In this document: positions 45,626 to 58,074 of the stretch, one piece after another
How the letters are laid out: every line of letters begins with the position of its first letter
Position numbering within the stretch: the first letter of the stretch is position 1
NCBI GenBank assembly: GCA_002633025.1
Contig: NMRB01000572.1
Location: 99,755 to 163,754 of the forward strand
From: Notospermus geniculatus
Taxonomy: Eukaryota; Nemertea; Pilidiophora; Heteronemertea; Lineidae
Reading direction: 5' to 3'
Length of the DNA stretch: 64,000 bases
Translations under genes and position numbers: made by a program
The notes under the pieces: model-generated
The model's input: the letters and a program-made list of their open reading frames with translations, nothing else
Told to the model about the DNA's origin: nothing
Database searches by the model: none

Positions 45626-46902
45626 TACCTGCAAAGAGAAGAAGAAAGAAACATAAGTAAGAGTGAGGATTGCTGAATTAGTCAAAGGGAAAGATTGTGG
45701 CGGATTTCCGACGCGGACGCTTGGTCTCACTGGAAAACGGCAGCCGCTTTTTGTGAATCAACCGAGGCAACCCTAAATAATAGTAGTCATTCCCCTTATC
45801 AAACTTAACGCTAACCGTACACGACTGTAATGGCTAATAAAATTATTTGCTGGATATCATCACTTGAACAATAACTCAGCAAGCAATTGCTCCGCAATCG
45901 AAATCTAACATGATGCCAGTCGCCAGTATGACTCCTCTTATCACTTTATGCTTCAGGTCCCAAGCCATCAGAGCCTTATCAGCCGAGAAACACAGCATCT
46001 ATCATCGGTCCGACTCCCGTCGAAAACATCACAGTCAAATTTACCCGAAATGAAGTAAATGTGTTTTCCTCGTCATATTTCCATGGTAAATCTGTTATTA
46101 TACAATTACCGCCCCGTTCTGTGGTTTGTCTATCCTCTCAGCCGGGCACCGTGTTGTCAGGTGGCCCTCGGGGGAACCAAGAGTGGACAAACCGCCATAA
46201 TCTCCGCCATTAATCAAAACTAACCAGACAGCAGATATGCATTAAAACATGTCTCAAAATGATTATATGATTTTAAACGACAGTTAAGCCCCCAAGACTG
46301 TATCCGAGGGGCTACTAAAATTTCATTGCTACCCATCAATTATGTGTATACAAGCGGGGAAAAACTTGATGACATCCTGAGCGCTTATCTGTATAATTCT
46401 TGCGCTAATGCGGCGGAATGGACGTGTTTTCACAGACCGCGGGTATTTGTCATTCATTAATGACGCAGCCAGCTGGAAGCGAGGCTGGATAGTACAGGAT
46501 GTTTTTGTCCGCTCCAATGAACATCGACATGGTATTTGCTGCGGGATAGATGATTTATGATCGATGGAGCTTCCGTTTTGAGATATCCGCCAACGTATGT
46601 AACCGAAACGCGGAAAATTGTCGGGAAACTTGGCAGTTTAAATGCGCAACCAGCTTGTTGTCAGTTTTCGCACGTCAGTCCAAGTCGGGAGATCACGGCG
46701 TCATTACAAATACATGTACATGTAACATTTCTCCTTCTTTTCTCCATTTTCTTTAGCCTATACCTTTTCTTCCAGCGTCTGTTTCTGGTCTCGCCAGTGC
46801 CGCTACTACTTTTTGGATTCGACAAGATGAAACCTTTTACAGAACACGTTCTGCCCTGAAGAAACCGGATCTTCCGACGAAACGTCGTCGTCATCCATTC
46901 AA
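45626..46902. other. Non-coding, nothing recognised
   Basis: No supported ORF, and few repeats. Short ORFs in 46329-46894 overlap on both strands and have no domain. Confidence 0.35.
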
Positions 46903-47055
46903 TAGGGAGGTTTCGAAATCAAACGATAAACGTAAACTTTACGACAACGTTATTTTTCGTACTACACATTAACCAGATTTTATATTGCATTTTCGGTACA
47001 AAAACAACGTTGTCGTTAACGTTTACGTTTATCGTTTGATTTCGAAACCTCCCTC
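46903..47055. mobile_element. MITE family B, copy 4
   Basis: TAGGGAGGTTTCGAAATCAA and TTGATTTCGAAACCTCCCTCA form the ends. The interior matches 18248-18400 closely (ACTTTACGACAACG; CGTTGTCGTTAACGTTTACG). Here the terminal word is GGTTTCG, not GGTTTAG as in two other copies, making it look more like family C, whose copy begins two bases to the right. Confidence 0.9.
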
Positions 47056-47057
47056 AT

Positions 47058-47452
47058 ATTAGTGAGGTTTCGCAAACCTGACGAAATACGAAGAACGAAA
47101 TACGAAATTGGACTTAATTTCCATGACGTAATGCATTTCTGGAGGTGGTTGGTACCACAAATATCGCCTGCTACAAGAGTGTCTTTTAGCGTATGACGTA
47201 AGATTGATAGAGTTATGGTCTATATTAAACTTTGAAATATATCATCGTTTCGACTTCGTAGATACGAAGTGGAAGTTTTAAAATTAAAGATGCACCATCA
47301 TTCTCTTGGTCTTACATGATATGCTAAAAGACGCACTGATACCCAGGACATCTGTGGTATCAAAATTTCCAGATATACATTAGCTCCTGATGATGAAGTC
47401 AGATTTCGTACTTCGTACTTCGTATTTCGTCAGGTTTGCGAAACCTCCCTAC
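47058..47452. mobile_element. MITE family C, copy 2, abutting family B
   Basis: The left end TATTAGTGAGGTTTCGCAAA and the right end TTTGCGAAACCTCCCTA are similar; the right end ends in the same CCTCCCTA as family B. The arms contain CTGACGAAATACGAAG and, mirrored, CTTCGTATTTCGTCAGG. The interior agrees with 8460-8857 (TAGCGTATGACGTAAG, CTTACATGATATGCTAAAAG). Confidence 0.88.
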
Positions 47453-48840
47453 TGTCTAGAACCAAGTTGGTAGTTGCCGTCCTCTCTATTCTCTTTTCTT
47501 TTAGCAACATGTATACGTGTATTATTAAAGGAGCTTGTCCATTTGATAAGATTATATCAGATTGGATAGACGGACAAGGGAGCAACGAAACTGGACTCTA
47601 CCCAGTCATACACCTCCACGTCTTCCTATAAGTCAAAGGATGCTGCTCGATTACTTATTTTCTCCGATGGAGTTTGCCCCTCCAACTCAAAATCCATTAA
47701 ACGAACCATTGTTTACGGTATCTTTCATCCAAATTCAACCTGCTTTCTTTCACCATTCAAACCTTTTCTGGAAGCCATTAATGCAACCCCCATTCATCCA
47801 TCTCCCCTTTGATCTCCTTCGCCGGTAGCTTCGCTAATGGTCAGATTGCCTCGTACAATGTCGATAAACACGTAAGGAAAGCTAAGACCCTTGTTTATCA
47901 TCCAACTACATTAAACTCGTGCAGGCTGGCCACTTAACTCTAAATTGCTCTTCTCTTTATAAAGAGAGAGATAATTGAAGGCTCCATGACTGGAGGTAAT
48001 CAAGAAGATGGACAGCAAGAGACGTCGCCAAAACCTTTCCACAACTCAGTCGAACAGATCCAATCAAACTCGCCTCCAGGGTCGTTTGTGGGGGTCAGTA
48101 TAGACGAACACATATGGCATGACGCTGCATGCACTGGAGACGAGGTTGATTCAATCATACTAAGCAACATGACAGGAAATCTCGTCCAGCATGAGACTTC
48201 CGGTATCATTGTCCAATGAATTATGGGTAATCGAATAGGACGCCCCCTGCGATGGGGAACGCATCAAGACCGAACTTAATCTGATATTAATTAGCGCTGA
48301 CCGGCGCACGACAAGATTATTTTCCGGCTTTTAGCGTCACCTGTGTCCACTTCCGTTTCGGGTAGCGAGATTGGAAGACTGAGCATGCGCCGGGGGTCAA
48401 CACTATCCTCATGAGTCCATTTACTCGCAAGGGATATCTACTTGCGTGAGAGCATATTCGGCCACTATAAATCATGCGGTGAGGGCGTTTAATAGGGACG
48501 CTGGACACTTCGCAACCAAAGTCCAGTGGAGCCCTGTTCACATGTCGCTCAGACATCATCGTCAGTTGATATTTGCAAGTGCCACAAAATGCCAAAAATA
48601 CGGTAGTCGTTAGGATTTGAACAACGTATCGCCAAACTACTAAATAAGGCTCATATTCAAGAAGGGTGTTTGAGAATAAATCGCTTGTTTGTAACTTGGG
48701 CAATACACGGAAACTTCCTGTGCATTGGCTGAAGATACACGCGGTATGGTTGAATATGGCCCTGAAGCACAGAGTAATCCCACAATAAACAGAACAGCCA
48801 AGTGCTCTATTGTCATCATTCACTGACTTGCCTTTACAAT
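47453..48840. other. Non-coding; two long but unsupported ORFs
   Basis: A 217-codon minus ORF (48317-48970) reaches into the neighbouring foldback, and a 77-codon plus ORF lies at 47986. I recognise no domain in either. The minus ORF's first part is encoded by transposon arm sequence, so it is not called a gene. Confidence 0.35.
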
Positions 48841-49064
48841 TCATCGTTTCGACGGCCCCCCGCCATCTTGAATTTCTTGCAAACTGGACATGCGCAGTTA
48901 CATCTGGTAGGCAGTCTCGCGCAGGCCTGTTGGACACAATGGGGCAAATTCGTATCTCTTGAACAATCACTTTGCGTTGATTTGCCTACCAGAAAAGTGC
49001 GCATGCGCGGGTTCCAAGAAATCTCCGTGGAAACCAAGATGGCGGCGGGTCGTCGAAACGATGA
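48841..49064. mobile_element. Foldback MITE with TCATCGTTTCGACG ends
   Basis: TCATCGTTTCGACGGCCC then CCGCCATCTTGAATTTC, ACATGCGCAG and CTGGTAGGCA are mirrored by TTGCCTACCAG, GCGCATGCGC, GAAACCAAGATGGCGG and GGGTCGTCGAAACGATGA. It is about 224 bp with arms near 90 bp. Confidence 0.82.
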
Positions 49065-52000
49065 ATAGGCTTTCACAGTCAGACATATTAGGGTCATTTT
49101 GCCCACACAACATATGGAAGTGGTGACAAAGACAAAGCTATTCTGACAATTGTACCATGGATCACTCTGTGCTGGTTTTGTCCCTCAAGTTTTCAACCCC
49201 TTTTCATAAATAACCGATCTTTCTTCCAATCATAAGAATTTGGAACATTCATTTTTGGAATCCTCTCAAATCTTGAAGAGAGCTTTTCACCAACGATATC
49301 GTCGCTCACAGGACCGAATGATGGATGCAAAAAACAAACATCCCTACCTCTCAGCCGGGATTGGACCATATTGGTGCCATCAACGGTGAATGATGAACCA
49401 GCCGATAGAACTTGTGGTAACACAAATCACACATCGTCTGCTAATTACTGGTTATTGATCAGTTTACTTCGTGCAAACGATGCCTGATGTTTGTTCTGGT
49501 GGCGACAGGCGTCGAAGCCGACCTGTGTCGATGGGACTGTGTTTTGATTTCCAAGCGTCCTGCAGGGTCTTGTGGAATTAGCTGACACTTGTTGGGACTA
49601 GGACAATACGGCATTTCTACAGATTCGACCAGGAGGAGAATCAATGTCGAGTTTAATGTTTACTATTGACTCAGGCGGTGAAATATGTTCAATAGTTTGA
49701 TGAACCATGCTTGGTGTCTACCTCTGACGCATCTTCTCAATGGGAATTGCTGACGTGGGCCTCCACTAGGCCTACTCTCCATTCCACTTCTGAGTGGCGC
49801 GAGGTTTATCAACGATAGCTCCTGAAACGGCTGGGCCGATTTTGATATACCATACATCAATCGAGATTTGTCTTTTTGTCGCTACAGCCAACATCACTGT
49901 CATTTTCCCGAAAAACGTGACAGAAAAAAAGTTCTTTCACAAATCGAAAAGGGCTAGATAGGAATAGCGTAGGGCAAAAACAGCCGACAGAGGACGAAAA
50001 GAAGACAGAATTCTGCAAAGAACCATCTGGAACCGTAATGTGATTAGATATCAGTCACTGAAAGACGGGGTAGAGTCTTCGATACGACTCTTTTGAAGAA
50101 TCCATTCGTCTCGTTTCCGTGATCAAAACTCTTGACCAGACAGTCCAAGGATGCCAAAAGTAGCCGATCAACGAAAAAACATCAACAGCACCACTAAGAC
50201 AAAATTGATAGCAATATTATCAAAGGGGTCTTTGGAGGGATTGGCCAGGAGGTGTTATCTGAGAGAGATGCTTGTGGGTTCTGCGCTCTGACGGACACTG
50301 GTCAGTCTTCTTCGATTTCACGATACGGGAGAATGTTGTGTTTGATGTGGGATTTCGCGGAGGGAATCTTCCACGTTTACGATGATGAGATAAAAAGTCC
50401 TGAAAATTAGGAACTTGACACCAGTCTGTGGCTTCACAGGGTAACCTCTTGGACAAAGGGAAAGATGAAGTCAACCGATTTCAACTCGCATATCTGGAAG
50501 ATCGATTCCTATGAATCGCCTTCTATGGCATTTTCGAGAAATTTCATACTATTTCTCCGAAATCCTCCGCAACTTTTTGCCATCCCAAAGCTATCTCGAT
50601 TACAGATGACTTAGAAAAATCTCCGCTCTGTCCGCATCCTTGTTATTCAGTCCACTGAGCTAAAGCCAAAGAAGTGCTACATAAATTGACGGATTATTGT
50701 CCACTTGCGGGGAAACTTAGAAGGCTTCATACTAGATGTGACTTGCTTGTATCAACAGAAAATTCTATGTTTTCTGTCCCAATGACGTCATCGTATTTGT
50801 AACCCGGATGTTAATTTTCGATGATGGTGACCAAGGCAATTCCGAGATAGGCCCAGTTTTGAGACTAAAATGGAAAATTTTCATCAAAGTGTACATGTAT
50901 GTCGAAATGCCACGCGAATGGAGAATGTGTAGTTGTAATCTTACCCATTCCGGCAGGTACCACGTGACCCCGACTCAACCAATCGACGCAGAGAACCAAA
51001 CACAAGGATTTTGAATAAGCCAATTAGCGAGTGACAATTAGCCCAATCACGGTGCACTTTGCGCGAGATGAGAAGTGACCCCTTTGTTGAGAGCAGCCGA
51101 CCAGAAGACGAACAGACATCTTAAGCGACGAACAGACATTAGGAGGGTAATCTCAAAGACTTTGATCTTGTTAATCTTATGATGCGAAGATATTGGTGAT
51201 TTGAGGTGTAATGACGCGCGAAGCCGTGCCGGCGGCATTGTTGTCGCGTCAGCAGACGATAACTCGTCCCCAGGTTGTTCATTTGCATTCGAAACCATAA
51301 ATGATACAAATCGAACTCTCGGGGCGACCGGAAATGTAGCAACAAACATCAGCCTCGTCCCAAGAGGGTAAACAACACCTGATCTATTGAATCTGCTGTA
51401 CTCTGTATGGAGGATGGAATACCCGGGGTCCAACGAAACCGTGTCCAGCCACCCTAGCAGCCTAATCACGCAGGTAATGAGAAGACCTTCCGCGCAAGAA
51501 GTGCAGGCCCGAGTTGACTTTGATCTTTAACGAAGACGCGAATATCTCTGGAATCAACGCCTGATAAATGCCTCAATTTTCGCGGCGTTTCTAGGTGTAA
51601 TTGATCCCGTCGTCAGGTGGAACGCAGAAATTGGCAAAATTTGTTGTGATTGGTGACAAATCTCATGTCACGTGGCGCGTTTGGGAATCTTACGACTTTG
51701 ATGTCACAGCAATTTGAGAAGCACATGTCGGATTAGAAGGGTGATAATTTAGCCTGGCTAAGCTTTTTACCTCGTTTCTGAGCTGATGCTTGGTATTTTG
51801 GCATTTCTGAGAATTATTGTGGACAATTGTCGAAAAGGTATGGGGGTAGTTTATTTGGAGCATACTACTCAATTTTTCAAGAACCAATTGCGACTGGTCG
51901 CAACAAATTAATTTTCCACTTGACCGAATGTGTGAACGCTTCACCTGTCTTGACTGACGAAGGCTATGAAACCAGACTCCTGGTTCCCGGCACTCGAATT

Positions 52001-53285
52001 CCGAGCACCGCAATTGATACATCGCAAGTGTCGCTCAAGTGTTCTCTAGATTTTCTCCGTCAACATCCATTGTGACGTCACAAGTGAAATCGTGAGTGTG
52101 TTGGCGAATATAATATTCCAAACCCCATTAAAATCGGTGTTCCCTGCCAAGATACAGCAGCGCATCCTGATATTGTCTGCTACTACTTCAAAACCATTGC
52201 ATCGCCCCCGAACAATGCTTGTGATTTTCTCATTCACGGTCCAGACGGGAGATTCCCACGACCCGAACGGAGACCAATCTGAGATCAGAGCTCGTGGTCG
52301 ATCTGACAGGAACATTCAATCAAACTTAAGGCGTCAAAAAAGAGACAAAAGCTAATTGAATCTCAATTCTATCAAGCTATGCATTAGTTCGAGGCAGCGT
52401 TCACGCGATATTTGAAGTAAAGCCGAGATCTGATATTTCTGTCGACGTATTTACCTTGTCTATACCGTCTCATTAAGATCTCAGAGCAGGTTTCATTGGA
52501 ATGTGACAAATTTGGTGAAACCCTCGCGAGAATAGCACAAAAAGAGAGATTTATTAAGTCGAAGTCACATGGAAACGTACCAATTCACGCAAAATCTCGT
52601 GCTACGTAATCCACGTTATCTAACTCGGAAGATGAGCCTCCATTAGGCACGCACTCACGATTTTAATTTTAGATTCCCCCAACACAAACTGTAGACACTT
52701 GAATTGCAAAACCGAATCTCCACAAAAAAACTTCTTTCCATCTTGCGGTAAGTTGAAGCGGCATCCGAGAGAATCATCCAATGCCGGTGTCTCAAGTTGT
52801 AAGATGGTTCCTTCCTTTCTTGAGCGAAAGAGAGGCTGCCTTTTCTCGTCTGCCGGTATTACGACACCCAAAGTGAAAGCTGTTTAAAATGTCGGGCCTT
52901 TTACAGAATTTCTCTCCCGTGCAGGAAGCTTTTAAACGACGAAAGTACCAGGCCTGGAATTTTTTCACGAATTCCATTATTTTCGTTTTAGATTCTGCAA
53001 AGGGAAGCTTTTAAAGTGTCGGAATTGACTCAAAATGCGAGGCGTTTATTCCGAATTTTCAAAACCCGATGGTCGGATTGTCACGTCATAATTAAACGGC
53101 GTTTCCGTTGGTTAATTAAGTTGTCAAGTAACAAAAACAGTAACAACATCATGAGCGCTTACAGTTGCGTAATGCACGGCACCACTCTCCACACTGAGGG
53201 TTTCCGAAAGTTGCCAGCCCTGTATGGAGGTGGCGTGGCATGGCATGCCGTGATGTGAGAGAGCAGGGGCTGATTATCGAGAATG
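49065..53285. other. 4.2-kb non-coding block, no gene recognised
   Basis: Many small ORFs on both strands without domain signatures. A pair of near-repeats, AAGCGACGAACAGACAT and GACGAACAGACATC, lies at about 51107-51140. GGAAGCTTTTAAA words recur at about 52926 and 53003. No foldback as clear as those elsewhere was seen. Confidence 0.35.
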
Positions 53286-53530
53286 CTTAAAGCCGCACTG
53301 TATTGAATTCAGAACTTCCTTACGTCCCCGACATTACGGCAGTGTAAATGTACTGTGCTCTCTGAATACATTAGGGTCCTGCCTGCAGTTTTTTCAATGT
53401 GCGCTGAAAACTAACTAATGTAGGGCTCGATTCTTTGAAGTACGAATCGGGCAAGCATTTTGGGACCTTCACGAGGCCACGAGACCTCTACCTGAAAATA
53501 CCGTAAAATTCAATACAGAGGGGTTTTAAG
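53286..53530. mobile_element. MITE family E, copy 2
   Basis: It begins CTTAAAGCCGCACTGTATTG and ends ACCGTAAAATTCAATACAGA then GGGGTTTTAAG. In reverse complement it follows the element at 31581 (GAGACCTCTACC, AGCATTTTGGGACC). The interior has GCAGTTTTTTCAATGTGCGC. Confidence 0.75.
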
Positions 53531-54380
53531 GGGCGGGGTTACTCGGGTTTGTGGTGAAGTAGGGAACTAGCTGGCGCCAATGGCCGACTATGAACGTCTG
53601 CAATCGGTATATACCAAAATTCTCCCAAAAAGACTGAGTAAATGAAATGGTCATAATGAAGCTGAAATCAGGAGTCAGCGCTCACACAGCAAACGAAAAA
53701 GTTCTGTAATCTGAAACTAAAATGGGGACATAACGCCGCCTCAAATACATTACGAAGTGCTCAACATTTAACGACTATCATTTTAGTTAATGTGTTTGCC
53801 TTGTAATTGGTCTGTAGTTTGACAGTTATTTTAAAGCCGGCCCGGGGGGTGCGCGCCGAGTCCATCATGACATGGACGCCAGACACCTCCGTCATCATGG
53901 GGTCCGTCCTGCACTTATCAAAACATGATTTGGTGAGCGAACCGAACGCAATGTGATGCAGTGTCGACTGAGCGACACTGCTGTACATATTCATGTACAC
54001 AATGCACTGCCGGCCCGTTAAAAGAACGTTGGGCAGAAACCTAAGGCGTCTTTCATCAAACTGAGCAAGATTTTGATTACAATCCTGTACATCATCTGCA
54101 ACATTCCTTGTTCAATTCAAGATGGAATGCACCAGGCCATGCACTCGATTAAACGAGGACCTGAACAATGTACAGCTATCCCTGCCATTTTGTTATAAAA
54201 GACGCCGTCTTTAGCAGGTCAGAACCAGTATTGTGCGCAGCAGTCGTGCCCATCTGCCAGTTTTGCACCGCGACGAATTCTTTGCAACACACACGGATAT
54301 TAGCGTAATTATGCTACACTAATGACTTTGATCAACTGGCTCTTTATTAAATTAAACACAAACTGGGCCGATATGATGAG
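53531..54380. other. Non-coding, nothing recognised
   Basis: No gene or repeat supported. The minus ORF at 53761-54000 is short and unsupported. Confidence 0.35.
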
Positions 54381-56194
54381 ATCTAAATGAAGAAGGAATG
54401 TTCCTTTGTGCGTGTCTCTCACCCACTGGTAACTCGCACGGGCAATGATGAAGGCATTTGGCGCCCTTTCAGTGGAGTGTTTAGTTGAGCGCAGGTCGTG
54501 GGCCCTCAGGATGTGTAACCAGAGATGTCGGTATTTTGTGCAAATCCTATCATTTTTGATAATTCGGCGGCGAGACAGTGATTTGGAGATTGGCTCGAGG
54601 TGAAAACCTGTCGGGGGATGTCTGAATTTTCGGCCTCACTGATGATAGCCTGTACTTTCTTGCATGCACAAGACAGCGACAGAAGTGTTAAATGGTTGCC
54701 GTTCTGCAACGTGTCTGATCCTAGCCTGTCGCACAGCCTGCCACGCCAATCACGAAGCGGGGGCGTTGGCAGGCCTAATAGGGGAGTGAAGCCAGCACAA
54801 TACGCTGTATGGTGTACTACCACGTAATAGACTGACCAATCACAATTCGTATTTCCGCACATCTGGTCGCAACTCATCAACATAGCTGCACCAAAAGTGG
54901 CGCACGGAGTACGTTTCAGAGAGAAATAGTCAACCCAAGATGTAAATGAACAATGATACACTTCATTATACGCTTAAAAGTCACGAGAACACGGAGGACT
55001 TCTTTCATTAGTGAAATATTAATACGCAATGCAACACGCAGACGACATCGAAGACCACGTGACTTCAAGCAGCGCAATTCGAAACGCGGGACCCCATTCA
55101 ACAATGGCGGATCATTATTTTTGGATGGCACGTGCGCTCTTCTTGTAGCCTCATTCATTATACATCATTTAATCAAGCAGCACGCGTACTCTATTTACTC
55201 GAATTCAGAAATATTCAATTTTACATTTTTGGCTCCGACACCTGGATTCGCCGCAAGACAAAAACGAGTCGCGCAGCTGAATTTTTGAAAGAGTTTTGAA
55301 ACCAGTCAAGAGGTGCCATTCTCACAACTTCCATTCAAACGCTCGAAACTATCACAATAATCAAAGGTCTATTATTTGATTCCATGAGCAATGAATAGAA
55401 AAACCAGTTTTTAATTTAGTATGTTTACATTATAGGATTCGTAGACTCAGTCTCGTCTGTTTCGACGATCAACCCTTAATCACGTTCCTTGAAATTATCA
55501 TGTATTCGCTGCAGCAGTGACACTGAAGTGTACACTGCTGAATACCAAGTCAAGAAATTTTACATGTAGCTCACAGATGCTGAGAATAGGACCATAATTT
55601 GATCTGACAGGCATTATTTTCGGAGGGGGGATCTGCCATGTTGGGGGGGGGGGGGTAACATGGTAGTGGGCGTGCGCAGGGCCAGACCAGGGACCTTATT
55701 AACGAATTTTCGCAAAGCCCCCAAAACGCCAACGCGAACGTTTATCCTTTTGTTCGGTGCTCTCTTCGTGGCATCGAACAATGGTTTGGCGTTCACGTTG
55801 GCGTTTCGGGGCTTTGCGAAAACTCCCTATTAACAAAGCACCCGTATCGTTAATGACACGCAAATCTTTTGTCAGCCTGATATTGAACAATAGGTAAGTT
55901 ACGAGAGTTTTGTGAAAGTCCCAGATAGCCTACTTGCACAGAATGCTGGCTGTTCGACAACACAGCCTTCTGTGGAAGAAGGCAAAACAGGGTGGCGTTC
56001 TACGTACCATCTCGGATTTTATCGTACGTGGGGTTTTCAGAAAAAACACCCAGACGAAGATTTTCCGGAATAATCAGATAGTCCCAACTGCACATTTTGC
56101 TGGGAAAGAACACTGTCTTTTCCACCAAGGTACAAAGCCACCGGATAAGAATTTGAGCAGCTAGGAGCAAGTAATTAATATGAAAGGATGTCAT
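54381..56194. repeat. Tandem pair 3, first unit (1.81 kb)
   Basis: It starts ATCTAAATGAAGAAGGAATG and ends GAAAGGATGTCAT. The second unit starts at 56249 with the same word and ends at 58074 with the same word; 54 bp separate them. A complete family-D MITE sits in this unit at 55698-55831, while unit 2 has only one arm. Minus-strand ORFs of 151 and 111-143 codons in the two units are frame-shifted against each other and show no domain, so no gene is called. Confidence 0.9.
55698..55831. mobile_element. MITE family D (TTTTCGCAAAGCCCC arms)
   Basis: TTCGCAAAGCCCCCAAAACGCCAACG in the left arm (positions about 55708-55733) is mirrored by CGTTGGCGTTTCGGGGCTTT and GCGAAAACTCCCTATTA. The right end, read outward, is TAGGGAGTTTTCGCAAAGCC, whose TAGGGAG start matches families B and C. 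The left end is degraded to TTAACGAATTTTCGC. Size about 134 bp. Confidence 0.8.
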
Positions 56195-56248
56195 GCCAAA
56201 TTTGGAGTACATCAGCTTAATACCTGTAAGAAAACTAAATTATGGATA

Positions 56249-58074
56249 ATCTAAATGAAGAAGGAATGTTCCTTTGTGCGTGTCTCTCACCCACTGGTAA
56301 CTCGCACGGGCAATGATGAAGGCATTTGGCGCCCTTTCAGTTGAGTGTTTAGTTGAGCGCAGGTCGTGGGCCCTCAGGATGTGTAACCAGAGATGTCGGT
56401 ATTTTGTGCAAATCCTATCATTTTTGATAATTCGGCGGCGAGACAGTGATTTGGTGATTGGCTCGAGGTGAAAACCTGTCGGGGGATGTCTGAATTTTCG
56501 GCCTCACTGATGACAGCCTGTACTTCCTTGCATGCACAAGACAGCGACTGTAAGTGCGAAGGATGGTTGCCAATCTGCAGCGTGTCTGACCCGAGCCTGT
56601 CGCACAGCCTGCCACGCCAATCACGAAGCGGGGCGTTGGCAGGCCTAATAGGGGAGTGAAGCCAGCACAATACGCTGCATGGTGTACTACCACGTAATAG
56701 ACTGACCAATCACAATTCGTATTTCCGCACATCTGGTCGCAACTCATCAACATAGCTACACCAAGAGTGGCGCCGGGAGTACGTTTCAGAGAGAAATGCA
56801 CGACGTCAACCCACGATGTAAATGAACAATGATACACTTCATTAAACACGGAGAACTTCTTTCATTAGCGAAATATTAATACGCAATGCAACACGCAGAC
56901 GACATCGAAGACCAAGTGACTTCAAGCAGCGCAATTCGAAACGCGGGACCCCATTCAACAATGGCGGATCATTATTTTTGGATGGCACGTGCGTTCTTCT
57001 TGTCGCCTCATTCATTATACATCATTTAATCAAGCAGCACGCGTACTCTATTTACTCGAATTCAGAAATATTCAATTTTACATTTTTGGCTCTGACACCT
57101 GGATTCGCCGCAAGACAAAAACGAGTCGCGCAGCTGAATTTTTGAAAGAGTTTTGAAACCAGTCAAGAGGTGCCATTCTCACAACCTCCATTCAAACGCT
57201 CAAAACTATCACAATAATCAAAGGTCTATTATTTGATTCCATGAGCAATGAATAGAAAAACCAGTTTTTAATTTAGTATGTTTACATTCTAGGATTCGTA
57301 GACTCATTCTCGTCTGTTTCGACGATCAACCCTTAATCACGTTCCTTGAAATTATCATGTATTCCGTGCAGCAGTGACAGTGAAGTGTACGCTGCCGAAG
57401 ACCATGTCAAGGAAGTTTAGCTCAAAGATGCTGAGAATAGGACCATAATTTGATCTCCGAGCATTATTTTCGGAGGGGGATCCATAGGCCTTAGTGGGCA
57501 TGTAGGTCCAGACTCCTACGCAGAGGTCAGACGGTTTCACCTTACTCGTAAGTGGAGCATCATAAAAACCCCATATTCATACATGTAAATCTACATGTAC
57601 TTAAGTCTAAAGTGTGACACTACTATTATCCTTTGTTCAACACTAAAGATAGGTATTACACTTTGACTCATGCATGTTTATGAATAAGGACCCAGGACCC
57701 TTATTAGGGAGTTTTCGCAAAGCCCCCGAAACTTTAAGGGCACGCAAATCTCTTGTCAGGCTGATAGTAAACAATACTAAAGTTATGAAAGTTTTGTTGA
57801 ATAAGGTCCCAGATATATAGTGTGCAGGCTGTCCGACACCACAGCCTTCCGAGTGTGGAAAAGAAGGCAAAACAGGGTGGCGTTCTATGTACCATCTCGG
57901 ATTTTATCGTACGTGGGGGTTTTGGAAAAAACACCCAGACGAAAACTTTCCGGAATAATCAGTCTCAACTGCACATTTTACTGGAAAGAACACTGCCTTT
58001 CCCACCAAGGTACAAAGCCACCGGATAAGAATTTGTGCAGCTAGGAGCAAGTAATTAATATGAAAGGATGTCAT
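56249..58074. repeat. Tandem pair 3, second unit (1.83 kb)
   Basis: This is the head-to-tail copy of 54381-56194. It lacks the block CGCTTAAAAGTCACGAGAA near 54970 and diverges between about 57478 and 57705. At about 57704-57732 it reads TTATTAGGGAGTTTTCGCAAAGCCCCC and then continues without the second arm, so only one end of the family-D MITE remains. Confidence 0.9.

Noticed and set aside
45334-45660. 108-codon ORF with a repeated peptide
   Set aside because: It is the minisatellite read in a frame preserved because the period is 75 bp.
48317-48970. 217-codon minus-strand ORF, the longest closed ORF in the window
   Set aside because: No recognisable domain, and its first ~40 codons are encoded by an arm of the foldback element at 48841-49064. 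No splice or promoter signals support it.
54506-56849. Paralogous minus-strand ORFs of 111-151 codons in tandem pair 3
   Set aside because: The frame differs between the copies through small indels, and no domain is seen. They are not maintained as protein.
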